NCBI GenBank assembly: GCA_903883645.1
Contig: CAISBR010000004.1
Location: 1 to 64,000, forward strand
Direction: 5' to 3'
DNA: 64,000 bases
Source of the DNA: an uncultured Myxococcales bacterium
GTDB taxonomy: Bacteria > Myxococcota_A > UBA9042
Made by a program: the position numbers and the translations under genes. Of the stretch, positions 9,027 to 18,286 are shown in pieces. Under the pieces are notes generated by a model. The model was given only the letters and a program-made list of their open reading frames with translations. It did not search any database and had not been told where the DNA came from. The stretch's first letter is position 1. The number at the start of each line of letters is the position of its first letter.

Positions 9027-9941
9027 TCAGCCCTTGCCGGGCACGACCTTGCCTTTGTAGATCGCGTGGCGAATCGCGTCGCAGTCGCAGTGCCACTCGG
9101 CGGGGGCCTGCTGGCAGACGAGCGCCGCAATCAAGCGATGCCCGCCACCATTGGGATGCACGTGATCAAAGTCGTGGTACTGCTTGGCCAAATACTGCTG
9201 CGGCACGGCGCGCGCGGCGTCGATCCAGCGGTCGCGCTCGGCGCTGCGCTTGGCCCACGGGCTTGAATCGAACGTTCGCTCTAGTGGCTCGCGCGGCCGC
9301 TGCACGGCACTCGCACCTGCTCGCAGCGGCGATCGCCACAGATCAATCGCAATATCAGGAAGTTCACCCTTCTGCCACGGCGCATCGGCACTGGCGCGCT
9401 GCGCGACGCGCTTGCCAAACGCCGTCGGCGGGGTCAGATGGCCCAGCACAAACTCGACCACATGCTCGGTGGCGCGGTGCAGATGCAGGGCCTTCCAGTT
9501 GTCGAAGCGCGGGTCATCGTCGCTACCCCACGGCGACAGCGAGAGCGCCAGCACCTTTAACCCCGCGTCATGGCTAGTGGTAAATAGGCGACTGAGCCAC
9601 CACGCCGTCGACTCCGGCGCCCACACCGAGTTCAGGCCGCCCTGAATGATCACCCACTGCAGGCCACTGCGGGTCGTCGGCTCCGCCAGGACTCCGTCGC
9701 GCAAGTTTTTCAAGATCTTAGCCGCACCGGCGCCCACCTCGCCCCGGTTCACCACTTCGAGGTCGCGGCAGCCATACTGCAGGTATTGGCCGAAGTTGCC
9801 TGCGTAATAGCGCGAGATCGAGCCGCCCAGCACCACAGCGCGGACCGGCCGGGTCGTGTGCCACGGATTCTTAGGCGCATCGTCGGCCAGTGCAGGCATG
9901 GCCAGCAAACCCGCTAAAGCACAAGCAAAAAGCCGGAGCAC
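9027..9941 (-). CDS. Secreted SGNH/GDSL-hydrolase-like protein
   Basis: Signal peptide MLRLFACALAGLLAMPALA; VVLGGSISRYYAGNF block I-like, IIQGGLNSVW, late HDFDHVHPNGGGH block V-like. Confidence 0.6.
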   Translation of the reverse strand: MLRLFACALAGLLAMPALADDAPKNPWHTTRPVRAVVLGGSISRYYAGNFGQYLQYGCRDLEVVNRGEVGAGAAKILKNLRDGVLAEPTTRSGLQWVIIQGGLNSVWAPESTAWWLSRLFTTSHDAGLKVLALSLSPWGSDDDPRFDNWKALHLHRATEHVVEFVLGHLTPPTAFGKRVAQRASADAPWQKGELPDIAIDLWRSPLRAGASAVQRPREPLERTFDSSPWAKRSAERDRWIDAARAVPQQYLAKQYHDFDHVHPNGGGHRLIAALVCQQAPAEWHCDCDAIRHAIYKGKVVPGKG

Positions 9942-9944
9942 CGG

Positions 9945-10952
9945 CTAGGCTCGCCGCAAGGTAGCCACACAATCGGCCACCATCTGCACCAGGTCGCGGC
10001 ACGGCTCAATGCCCAGCAGCACTCGCATCTTGGACGACTCGGCGACGAGGGCCGCAATATCGCCATCGCGACGGCTAGTTAGCACGTGTGGCACCGGCAC
10101 GCCCATCACCTTTTCTACGGCGTGGATCACTTCGAGCACACTCGACGGCCGGCCCGAGCCCACGTGCAGCACTTCGTGCCCCGCCTGACCCGCCAAGCAG
10201 GTGGCGCGGCTGTACTTGGCACCGCGAATCAGCGCCGCGATCACATCGCGCATATGCACGTAATCACGCAGACAAGTGCCATCGGGCGTGGGCCAATCGG
10301 TGCCAAAGACCTTGAGCGGCGGCAGATCGCCCCAGGCCGCGCGCACCGCCAGCGGAATCAAGTGCGACTCGGGCTCATGGCGCTCGGCGCAGCCACAATC
10401 GGCGCCCGACACATTGAAAAACCGCAGCGCAATGGTCGAGATCCGACCCGTCGCCGCCGCGGCCGCCAAGGTCTGTTCGGCCTGCCACTTGCTCAGACCG
10501 TATGGACTCTCAGGGTCGATCGCCGCCGACTCGTCGAGTTGCTCCGCCCCACCCTGCTCGGGCCCCAGCACCGCCGCCGAGGAGGCCAGCACCAGCGCCG
10601 GCACGCCCACCTCGAGACAGGCCTCGGTAACCACGCGCGTCCCCTCGGCATTAACTGACAAGTAACGGTCTGGCTGCGCCACCGACTCGCCGACCAGGAT
10701 CAGCGCCGCCAAGTGGAACACCGCCTCGGGAACACTGCCACAGGCCTGCAAAGCCTCGCGCACCGCCTCGGGGTCGCGCACATCGCCGGCCACCACATGC
10801 ACGCTCGGCGGCACGGTGTCGCGATGGCCGCGTTCAAAGCTGTCGAGCGCCACCACCCGCGTGCCTTGGGCCAGCAGATGCTGCACCAGCGTGGTGCCAA
10901 CAAAGCCGCCAGCGCCGGTCACAAGAGCGGTACGCAGAGGACGATCGAACAT
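9945..10952 (-). CDS. galE: UDP-glucose 4-epimerase-like NAD-dependent epimerase
   Basis: TGAGGFVGTTLVQHL, SSAAVLG, YGLSKWQAEQ, RFFNVSGA, RDYVHMRDVIAALI motifs. Confidence 0.85.
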   Translation of the reverse strand: MFDRPLRTALVTGAGGFVGTTLVQHLLAQGTRVVALDSFERGHRDTVPPSVHVVAGDVRDPEAVREALQACGSVPEAVFHLAALILVGESVAQPDRYLSVNAEGTRVVTEACLEVGVPALVLASSAAVLGPEQGGAEQLDESAAIDPESPYGLSKWQAEQTLAAAAATGRISTIALRFFNVSGADCGCAERHEPESHLIPLAVRAAWGDLPPLKVFGTDWPTPDGTCLRDYVHMRDVIAALIRGAKYSRATCLAGQAGHEVLHVGSGRPSSVLEVIHAVEKVMGVPVPHVLTSRRDGDIAALVAESSKMRVLLGIEPCRDLVQMVADCVATLRRA

Positions 10953-11006
10953 CGCCTTTCTCCCGATTTGCAGTGTTCAGAAGGGCTTAGTGGCGTTTCG
11001 AACGGG

Positions 11007-11492
11007 CTAGTGGTGATGACCACCCGGGCCGTGCACATGGCCGTGGGTCAGTTCTTCCTCGCTCGCCGCGCGCACATCCATGACTTCGATGGTAAAGTGC
11101 AGCGTCTCGTCCGCCAGCGGGTGGTTGCCGTCGAGCACCACATCGCTGTCGTGGGTACCCGCGATCCACACCGGAAACGCATTGCCCTGCTGATCTTCGA
11201 GCTCGAGTGGCAGGCCGATCTCGACCACAAAGTCTTTGGGCAGCGCGGTGCGCGGCAAAGCGATGACCTTCGACTCGTCGCGCACGCCGTAACCCTGCTC
11301 GGGCGAAACCGAAATGACGCGCTTGTCGCCCTTGACCAAGTCAAGCAGTTCGCTCTCGAGGCCCGGCACGATGTTTTCGTGGCCGACCAAGAAGAAGAAC
11401 TGACCGTCACTCGACTCGTCGATGACCTCGTCTTCTTCGCCCACGCGCAGTTGATAGTTCATAGCGACAACGGTATTGGGAGCAATTTTCAT
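11007..11492 (-). CDS. slyD: FKBP-type peptidyl-prolyl isomerase, SlyD-like, His-rich C-terminus
   Basis: MKIAPNTVVAMNYQLRVGEEDEVIDESS...LVGHENIVPGLESELLDLVKGDKR...; tail HGHVHGPGGHHH. Confidence 0.9.
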   Translation of the reverse strand: MKIAPNTVVAMNYQLRVGEEDEVIDESSDGQFFFLVGHENIVPGLESELLDLVKGDKRVISVSPEQGYGVRDESKVIALPRTALPKDFVVEIGLPLELEDQQGNAFPVWIAGTHDSDVVLDGNHPLADETLHFTIEVMDVRAASEEELTHGHVHGPGGHHH

Positions 11493-11617
11493 ATTTGATT
11501 CCAACGGGCTTGGCCCGAGATCGAGTCCATTCGCCGGCGAACTCTGGCCAGCAGAGGCGCAAGTCTGCCACGGTTCGCGGCAGCTTGCACGGTGCGTGCG
11601 CGCAACCTAGCGACGAT

Positions 11618-14107
11618 TCACGGGGCGGCGCCAAAGTCAGCGGCACTGCGCGGAGCGAGCTTTTCTTCCGAATAGCTAAAGTACATCACGCCGCGAATAA
11701 AGCTGAATATACTCATAGCTTTGGGGCGCGGAACGTCCTTGTCCCAGGCCACCAGCAAATCGTCGATCCGCAGACCGCCCAGCGCCAGCAACTCGCCAAA
11801 ATCCTTGCCCGAGTCCGCGTCCGCGTTGTCACTTTCGATTTGCGCATTCTGCACTTGTACCAACAGCGATCGGTACGGCAGCGATGTAGGCGCCGCCGCC
11901 AGCGTGGTGGCATCGACCGCGAGCGGCACCGGCTCGCCGAGCACCGCCCCAATCTCAAGCTGCGCACCCGCGATCGAGCGCAAACCAAACACATCCGCGA
12001 CCTTGCCAGTCACCGTCAGCTCTTGCCCCAGCTTTAGGCCCAGATTCGGCTTGGCGAGTTGGATATACACCCCGCCCCACGGCACCGCGGGCACCGGCTG
12101 CGCCCACGCGATGTCGCCCTTCTTCGTCACCGCCGCCAGCTGCAGGCCTTTGATGCGGATCTGCTCGCCCGCGGGCCACTTATCCGGGTTTTGATTGAAC
12201 TCGACCGCCGAAATCTCGTTCACAGGGCACGCAGCGTCGCCGGGATTGGCCGCCTTGGGGCACGGATCGCACGCATCCCCTTTGCCGTCGCCATCGCCGT
12301 CAACTTGAGTGTCATTGGCTACTTGCGGGCAGTTGTCCTGGTCGTTGGCCCGGCCATCGCCGTCGAGGTCGGTCGGCCCCGGCTTGGGGCACTGCGTAGC
12401 ATTTTGCACCAGCGGGCACGGGTCGCAGGCATCGCCCACCTTGTCGCCGTCCAGGTCGCCCTGGTCCGGATTCCACACGTTGGGGCAGTTATCGGCCGTG
12501 CCTTTTTGGCGATCACCGTCCGGATCCGCGGCACTGGGCGGGTCGGCCAGGGTCGGCGCCATGTCGCACTTGATAAGGGCATCGCCCGCCGTACCGCACA
12601 AAAAGAGCGGCCAGAGCTCATATGCGTAGAGAAATTCAGTAGAAGGCAGGTCTTTGGCTTTAGCCGTCGCCAGCGTCGAGATGAGCGTGTTCTGCACATC
12701 CGCCAGTTTTTCGCCGCCCTTCGCCCCCGTTGTCGGATCTTGGCTACACAGCCGCTTTGGAATCCCGCACACATCCAGCGTTTCACAATCACTTTTGCCC
12801 AGTTGCAGCATCAACTCGTCGTCGCCATACAGCGCCTTGCCGCCCACCATGGTCAGCCGCACCTGCTCGGGCCGCGCGGCGATCACACTCTCGAGCGGCT
12901 TCTTGCGATCGCCGGTAAACACCGCAATATCGGCCATATAACCGGTTGCCAACTTGCCCACCCAGTTATCGGCGCCCACCGCCTTCGCGGCCTGCGTCGT
13001 GACCATCCCCACCAGAATCTCAGGGGTAAGCATGCCGCCAAAACGCTTATCGCTCACAGTCTTGGCGCACTTCAGCTCGTCGAGCGGATGAATCGACCCC
13101 GAGGCCGTCCAATCCGGCCCCAGTGCCACGGTCAGGCCCAGGTTTAGCGCGGCCGGCACCCGCGTCGTGTCGCCATACAGGTCCAAATTCGATTGCGGCG
13201 ACCAGATGATCGCCATGTTCTGCTGCCGCGCCTCGGCCAGCTCCACCCCCGTCAGCCCCGTAGCGTGGATCATCGACACATGCGGCCGCGCCAGCCCCAA
13301 GTCTACGAGATCGTACCACTCTTGCTTGGCTGCCGCGTTCACCCCCTCGCCCAAGTGGATAATCACGTTTTGGTAAGTCGCCGCGTCGAGCCCCTGTTTC
13401 CAGTTGTCGATGTCGGACTGCGCCGCGCCCGCGATCGCCGGAACTACATGTGTTTCAATAAGATAGCCGGTAAGACCGCTCGCCCCCTTCTTGTCGTCGA
13501 GATCGCGCACCCAGCCCGTCGCACAGGTCCCAACCGCGCTCGACACCCCTTGAATCGAAGTAACACCAGAAAGCAGCTCGCGAAATTCGGTCCACTTCAA
13601 GTTCTCGCACTTGGCTGCCGTGCCCACGCTCGCGTTCGGCTTCTTAAATGCCTTGTAACTATTATCTTTCTGCCACGCATAGCGGTCTTGGTACAGCTGC
13701 GCGTGCTTCCAACGCGGCAAGTGGTCGTAGGTGCCGTGGTCGTGGGCGTTGATAAGCCCCGGCGTGATCACCCCGCCGGTACAGATCACGGTGGCGGTGG
13801 CGGCCTGGGGCGACTCACTACAATCGCTAGAAACACAAAGAATCTGACCGGTATTGGCGTTGACGTAGACCTCGCCGTCGTCGAGGCGCAGCTCGCCGGT
13901 CCACACCGTGCCCCGCAAGCGAATAAGGTTGGGGTCGCCCGCCATGGGCTGACAGGGGGCAAAGCTAATTGTATCGGCTACTTTAGTGCTATCGGCGCTG
14001 GCGTCGTGGGCCGCAGACGCCGAGGTGGCGGTCGCATTGCTGCCCGAGCCACAACCGACAAGGGTCGCGAGTAGTAGAACAGCAAGACTAGCAACGCTTT
14101 TATTCAT
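11618..14107 (-). CDS. Lipoprotein amidohydrolase with thrombospondin-type-3-like repeats and C-terminal domain
   Basis: MNKSVASLAVLLLATLVGCGSGS lipobox; TPGLINAHDHGTYDH metal-binding motif; DPDGDRQKGTADNCPNVWNPDQGDLDGDKVGDACDPCP TSP3-like repeats. Confidence 0.8.
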   Translation of the reverse strand: MNKSVASLAVLLLATLVGCGSGSNATATSASAAHDASADSTKVADTISFAPCQPMAGDPNLIRLRGTVWTGELRLDDGEVYVNANTGQILCVSSDCSESPQAATATVICTGGVITPGLINAHDHGTYDHLPRWKHAQLYQDRYAWQKDNSYKAFKKPNASVGTAAKCENLKWTEFRELLSGVTSIQGVSSAVGTCATGWVRDLDDKKGASGLTGYLIETHVVPAIAGAAQSDIDNWKQGLDAATYQNVIIHLGEGVNAAAKQEWYDLVDLGLARPHVSMIHATGLTGVELAEARQQNMAIIWSPQSNLDLYGDTTRVPAALNLGLTVALGPDWTASGSIHPLDELKCAKTVSDKRFGGMLTPEILVGMVTTQAAKAVGADNWVGKLATGYMADIAVFTGDRKKPLESVIAARPEQVRLTMVGGKALYGDDELMLQLGKSDCETLDVCGIPKRLCSQDPTTGAKGGEKLADVQNTLISTLATAKAKDLPSTEFLYAYELWPLFLCGTAGDALIKCDMAPTLADPPSAADPDGDRQKGTADNCPNVWNPDQGDLDGDKVGDACDPCPLVQNATQCPKPGPTDLDGDGRANDQDNCPQVANDTQVDGDGDGKGDACDPCPKAANPGDAACPVNEISAVEFNQNPDKWPAGEQIRIKGLQLAAVTKKGDIAWAQPVPAVPWGGVYIQLAKPNLGLKLGQELTVTGKVADVFGLRSIAGAQLEIGAVLGEPVPLAVDATTLAAAPTSLPYRSLLVQVQNAQIESDNADADSGKDFGELLALGGLRIDDLLVAWDKDVPRPKAMSIFSFIRGVMYFSYSEEKLAPRSAADFGAAP

Positions 14108-14331
14108 ACAGGCAGGTCCAGAGGCCGGCACCGGTGCCAGGGCCGCGACCCCTACAGACCGCGCACTTGCAGCATACGGTCGCCATCGCATGGCGTCGAG
14201 CCAGCGCAACACATCGGCACATGCGGCAAGGTGCTTGGAAAGCGGCGACGTGTCAGGCATACTGGCGCTAGCGTGTCGCTGCCCCCCCAAGCGGCCTGGA
14301 CTCGCAACCCCCGAATTCGGAGGCTGATCTC

Positions 14332-15861
14332 ATGCGCCTGCTTGCTGTTCGTTCCAATCCATTGCTCTGTCTCGTTGTCGCTTCGGCGCTCGCGCTGTCG
14401 TCGCTGGCGGCTGGCTGCAGCTCGAGTTCCACGGCGGCCGCGACCCCCGACGAGGGGACCACCGACGAGGGCGACGCCGAGCCGGGTGTCGACGGCAGCA
14501 CCGACAAAGGCGACACGCTCGTGGGCGACGCCAAGCCCGCCGATGTCGCGGTCAGCCCCGACGGCACACCCCTCGACACGACCGACGAAGACAGCCAAGT
14601 CGACGGCACGGACGACGACAGCGGCGTAGATGCGGCCGGTGATGCGTCGTCGACAGGCGACACCACCGACGCGGGCGCAGATACGGTCGGCGACACGGGA
14701 GGGCCTAAGATTATTCTGCCCGACTGTGCCATCGGCAGCTGCGCCAAGTGCTCGTACTGCCCGACCGCGCCCCTGTGCGTCGGCGGTGTCACGTACAACA
14801 ATGACTGCGACGCGATCTGCAAGCTTGACCTGAAAGAGGGCTTGGGGCCGATCCTCGACCAGGTCAAGAAGGGCGCCTGCCCCGAGTGCGCGGCGTGCGG
14901 CACTGAGACCATCAAGTGCAACACCCAGAGCCAGCACTGCGCCATTGGCGAAAACGGTGTGTTTGTCGACAAGACCACCTCGACCTGCCTCAAAGACGCC
15001 GACTGCGCTGCCGCCTATACCCAGTGCGCGACGCTCGAAGACGGCAGCAAGGTCGAGATCGACTCGCCCTGCCAGGCCAGCTGCCTCAAGCTCAAGACCG
15101 GCATCACCAACCCCACGCCCGGCGCCTGCAAGACCAAGTGCTCAGCGCCGCCAGCCAGCTGCCCCACGACCAAGCCGTCGTCGGCCGTGCCGTCTGTGCC
15201 CGTCTGCGCCAAAGAAGACGGCAAGTCGTACGACACCGCCTGCGCGCTGAAGAACTGCTCACTCGACGGTTGCTACGCCACGGGCGAAACCGCGGCAACC
15301 CTGGCCTGCGGCACCGGTCTGACCAAAGAATGCGACGGCGAGTGCTTTGCCGATGCCTCGAAAGTCAGCGCCACGGCAGCCAATTGCCCCAAAGACTGCA
15401 ACTCGGTCTGCGGCGTGCTGCCCACCGGCCGCGGCAAATCGTTCCGCAACGAGTGCCTGGCCACCAACGCCGGCGCCAAGGTTAAAGACTGCACCGGCAT
15501 CACCGCTACCCCTGACGACAAGTGCGCCGCCGACACGCTGTACAGCAACCGCGGCTGCTGCGCCGACGTCAACTACACGCTCGGCGGCATCAAGCAGGTT
15601 TGCGCCAAGAAGGTCGACCCCGCGGGCGGCCCTGAGCTATGGGTAACCTTTCGCAATACCAACGAGTTTAAGTGCCTGACTACCGGCCAGACGGGTTGGG
15701 AGCAGCAGTACTACGGCCCCTGCCTGTGCAAATGCTCCGACGTAGAAAAGCTGGTCTGCGGCGACAACGGCCAGACCTACCTGAACCAGTGCGTCGCCGA
15801 GTGCTACAACAAGTTGCTCATGCCCGGCTTTACCACCAAGCCCGGCTCTTGCACGCCGTAA
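14332..15861 (+). CDS. Lipoprotein with Asp/Thr-rich linker and multiple Kazal-like Cys domains
   Basis: Lipobox LAAGCSSSS; Kazal-like PLCVGGVTYNNDCDAIC, PVCAKEDGKSYDTACALKNC, KLVCGDNGQTYLNQCVAEC. Confidence 0.7.
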   Translation: MRLLAVRSNPLLCLVVASALALSSLAAGCSSSSTAAATPDEGTTDEGDAEPGVDGSTDKGDTLVGDAKPADVAVSPDGTPLDTTDEDSQVDGTDDDSGVDAAGDASSTGDTTDAGADTVGDTGGPKIILPDCAIGSCAKCSYCPTAPLCVGGVTYNNDCDAICKLDLKEGLGPILDQVKKGACPECAACGTETIKCNTQSQHCAIGENGVFVDKTTSTCLKDADCAAAYTQCATLEDGSKVEIDSPCQASCLKLKTGITNPTPGACKTKCSAPPASCPTTKPSSAVPSVPVCAKEDGKSYDTACALKNCSLDGCYATGETAATLACGTGLTKECDGECFADASKVSATAANCPKDCNSVCGVLPTGRGKSFRNECLATNAGAKVKDCTGITATPDDKCAADTLYSNRGCCADVNYTLGGIKQVCAKKVDPAGGPELWVTFRNTNEFKCLTTGQTGWEQQYYGPCLCKCSDVEKLVCGDNGQTYLNQCVAECYNKLLMPGFTTKPGSCTP

Positions 15862-15881
15862 GAAATAGCCACTAGCTTCAG

Positions 15882-16532
15882 CTACTTCACGGGCTTGTTC
15901 AGAGCGATCTGGGCAAGCTTCGTGCTTTTTGCCGTGGCCAGTGTGCGCCAGGGCAGGCGCCTCAGCCGGGCCAGCAACGCGCCGCGCTCAAGATAATCCG
16001 CCGCCAGTTCGGGGTGTTGCCGCAGGTGATCCCGCAGTTGGGCATAGTGCTGCACGGCCCGGTCCAGGCACTTGGGCAGCGCCGCCATAGCCTCGTCGGC
16101 GATGCGACCCGCCAGGCCCGGGGCATTTCCTGCCGTACCTACGCACAGTTGCACGTCGCCACGCTGCCGCACCGCCAGCCACCACGCCGAGCACGACTCG
16201 GGGCGATCGGCCGCGGTGCACAGCGTCTGATGTTGCTCGCACGCGGCAAAAACTGCTGCATCCACCTGGGGTTGGTCGGTGCAGGCCACCACCAAGAAGT
16301 GGCCGACCACATCGCTTGGAGCAAATTCGCGCAGGTGCAAGGTGATCGCGCCCGCATTCGCCAAGTCTTGGATCGCCGGCAAGGCCTGTGGTGCTACCAC
16401 ATCGACGCGCGCGCCGGCAGCCAACAGCGTTTCTAGCTTGCGAACCGCGACGTTGCCAGCACCAACCAGCAAGACAGCACGCTCCTCGAGGCGCACGGCT
16501 AGGGGCAAGGGCAGCCGGCTCACGGTAGCCAC
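15882..16532 (-). CDS. Precorrin-2 dehydrogenase/sirohydrochlorin ferrochelatase (siroheme synthase N-domain)
   Basis: LPLAVRLEERAVLLVGAGNVAVRKLETLLAAGARVDVVAP; Met8/CysG-N-like. Confidence 0.82.
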   Translation of the reverse strand: MATVSRLPLPLAVRLEERAVLLVGAGNVAVRKLETLLAAGARVDVVAPQALPAIQDLANAGAITLHLREFAPSDVVGHFLVVACTDQPQVDAAVFAACEQHQTLCTAADRPESCSAWWLAVRQRGDVQLCVGTAGNAPGLAGRIADEAMAALPKCLDRAVQHYAQLRDHLRQHPELAADYLERGALLARLRRLPWRTLATAKSTKLAQIALNKPVK

Positions 16533-17272
16533 CGCTGCGCCACCACGGCGCCCAAAATCGCCACCGACGGACTGCGCGGGTCCGGCGCATCACGGTCGGC
16601 ATACGCCTGCGAAAGATTTGTAATCCTGCACGTTTGCTCGTCGCGGCCCGCCCAGGTCACCCACGCGAGCGGCAGGTCGGGCGGGTAGCCGGTTTGCAGC
16701 AACTGCCCCAGCCAAAGGCCGCGACTGGCCACGCCCATCAGGACCACCAGCGTCAGTTGCGGCGCAAACAGAGGCCAGATCGGCAGCGCTTCGTTCTGGC
16801 GGTGCGCCGAGATCACGGCAAATCCATCAGCAACACCTCGCAAGGTCAGAGGAATCCCCGCCAATGTGGGCGCCGCCAAGGCCGACGACACCCCCGGAAC
16901 CACATCGAACGGCACCTCGGCAGCGAGCAGCGCCCCCACCTCTTCGCCGGCGCGCCCCAGCACCATCGGGTCGCCGCCCTTGAGCCGCACCACTGCCTTA
17001 CCAGCCTTGGCTAGGCGCACAAGAAGATTATTAATCTCAGACTGTTTCATGCCGTGTGCACCGGCGCGCTTGCCGGCATCGATCACCTCGGCCGCCAGCC
17101 CGCCCAGCAGTGCCGGATCGACGAGCGCGTCGACGACCACCACATCGGCCGAGTGCAGCAGCGCAAGCCCACGCAATGTCATCAGATCTGCGGCACCCGG
17201 CCCAGCCCCCACCAGGTACACCCAACCCGGGCGGGCAACAACAAGCGGCAAGTGACGAAGGGGATGTGGCAT
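16520..17272 (-). CDS. cobA: Uroporphyrinogen-III C-methyltransferase
   Basis: GWVYLVGAGPGAADLMTLRGLALLHSADVVVVDALV, VRLKGGDPMVLGRAGEE, PGVSSALAAPTLAGIPLT motifs. Confidence 0.9.
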   Translation of the reverse strand: MPHPLRHLPLVVARPGWVYLVGAGPGAADLMTLRGLALLHSADVVVVDALVDPALLGGLAAEVIDAGKRAGAHGMKQSEINNLLVRLAKAGKAVVRLKGGDPMVLGRAGEEVGALLAAEVPFDVVPGVSSALAAPTLAGIPLTLRGVADGFAVISAHRQNEALPIWPLFAPQLTLVVLMGVASRGLWLGQLLQTGYPPDLPLAWVTWAGRDEQTCRITNLSQAYADRDAPDPRSPSVAILGAVVAQRWLP

Positions 17273-17362
17273 GATCGTCCAAGTGTAGCGAGGCTGCGAA
17301 GCGGCGAAAACTCGCGACACGCCAAGCCCGCGCTATGCTGGCAGTTGGCGCCCAATGGCGCC

Positions 17363-18202
17363 GTGCGAGACGCTGTGCCCGACGGGGACTCTCAGCCCAC
17401 AACCCCTTGGTTCAAGCCGCTGTTGTTGCTGGGGTCCGTGCCGCTGGCCGCTGTAACCTATATGGGCGCGGTGGTGCTCTTTGCCGTGACCGCAGTGTGG
17501 CGCGCGCGGCGGCGACCGTATCGCTTCAGCTCCTATCTGCAGCAGATGGAGTTCGCCGGCGTCGGCTCGCTGGGTATTATCTTGCTCACTGGCACCTTTA
17601 CCGGCGCGGTGTTCGCCATCCAAACCTCTGTGGCCTTTGGTATTTTTAACGCGAAGGCGCTGATCGGCGGTTCGGTGACCCAGGCGCTGGTGCTCGAACT
17701 GGCCCCGACCATTGGTGCGCTGATGGTGGCGGGGCGGGTAGGCTCGGCCATGACAACCGAATTGGGCACGATGCGCGTGACCGAGCAGATCGATGCGCTC
17801 GAGACAATGGCTGTCGATCCGCTGCACTACTTGGTCGCACCGCGGCTAGTGGCGACCACGGTGATGATGCCGATGCTGACCATCGCGTTTAACGGCGTAG
17901 GCATGGTGGGCGCCTATCTGGTGTGCACAAGCCTGCTAGGTATTGACCGCGCTTCGTTTTTTTCGCGCATCTACGCTTGGCTCATACCGTCGGATATCTA
18001 TTGCTCGGTCGTAAAGGGCACGGCCTTCGGGGCGATCATCGGCGCCATCGCCCTGTACAAGGGCTTCAATGCCTCAGGCGGCTCGCGCGGCGTCGGCCTC
18101 GCCACCACCAGCACCGTGGTCACCGCCAGCGTCACCGTGCTCATCGTCGACTACTTGATCACCAGCTTGTGGATGGTCATCTTCCCCAGCATGGCGATCT
18201 GA
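17363..18202 (+). CDS. MlaE-type ABC transporter permease
   Basis: GVGSLGIILLTGTFTGAVFAIQT, LELAPTIGALMVAGRVGSAMTTELGTMRVTEQIDALETM; GTG start chosen, ORF opens upstream at 17054. Confidence 0.85.
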   Translation: MRDAVPDGDSQPTTPWFKPLLLLGSVPLAAVTYMGAVVLFAVTAVWRARRRPYRFSSYLQQMEFAGVGSLGIILLTGTFTGAVFAIQTSVAFGIFNAKALIGGSVTQALVLELAPTIGALMVAGRVGSAMTTELGTMRVTEQIDALETMAVDPLHYLVAPRLVATTVMMPMLTIAFNGVGMVGAYLVCTSLLGIDRASFFSRIYAWLIPSDIYCSVVKGTAFGAIIGAIALYKGFNASGGSRGVGLATTSTVVTASVTVLIVDYLITSLWMVIFPSMAI

Positions 18203-18286
18203 GGCGCGGTTTGCACTTGCGGGGGCCGGCCCGTACACTGCGCCGCGCTGCCCAGACCGGTCTGGGGCGACCCTTCGCGAGGATAT

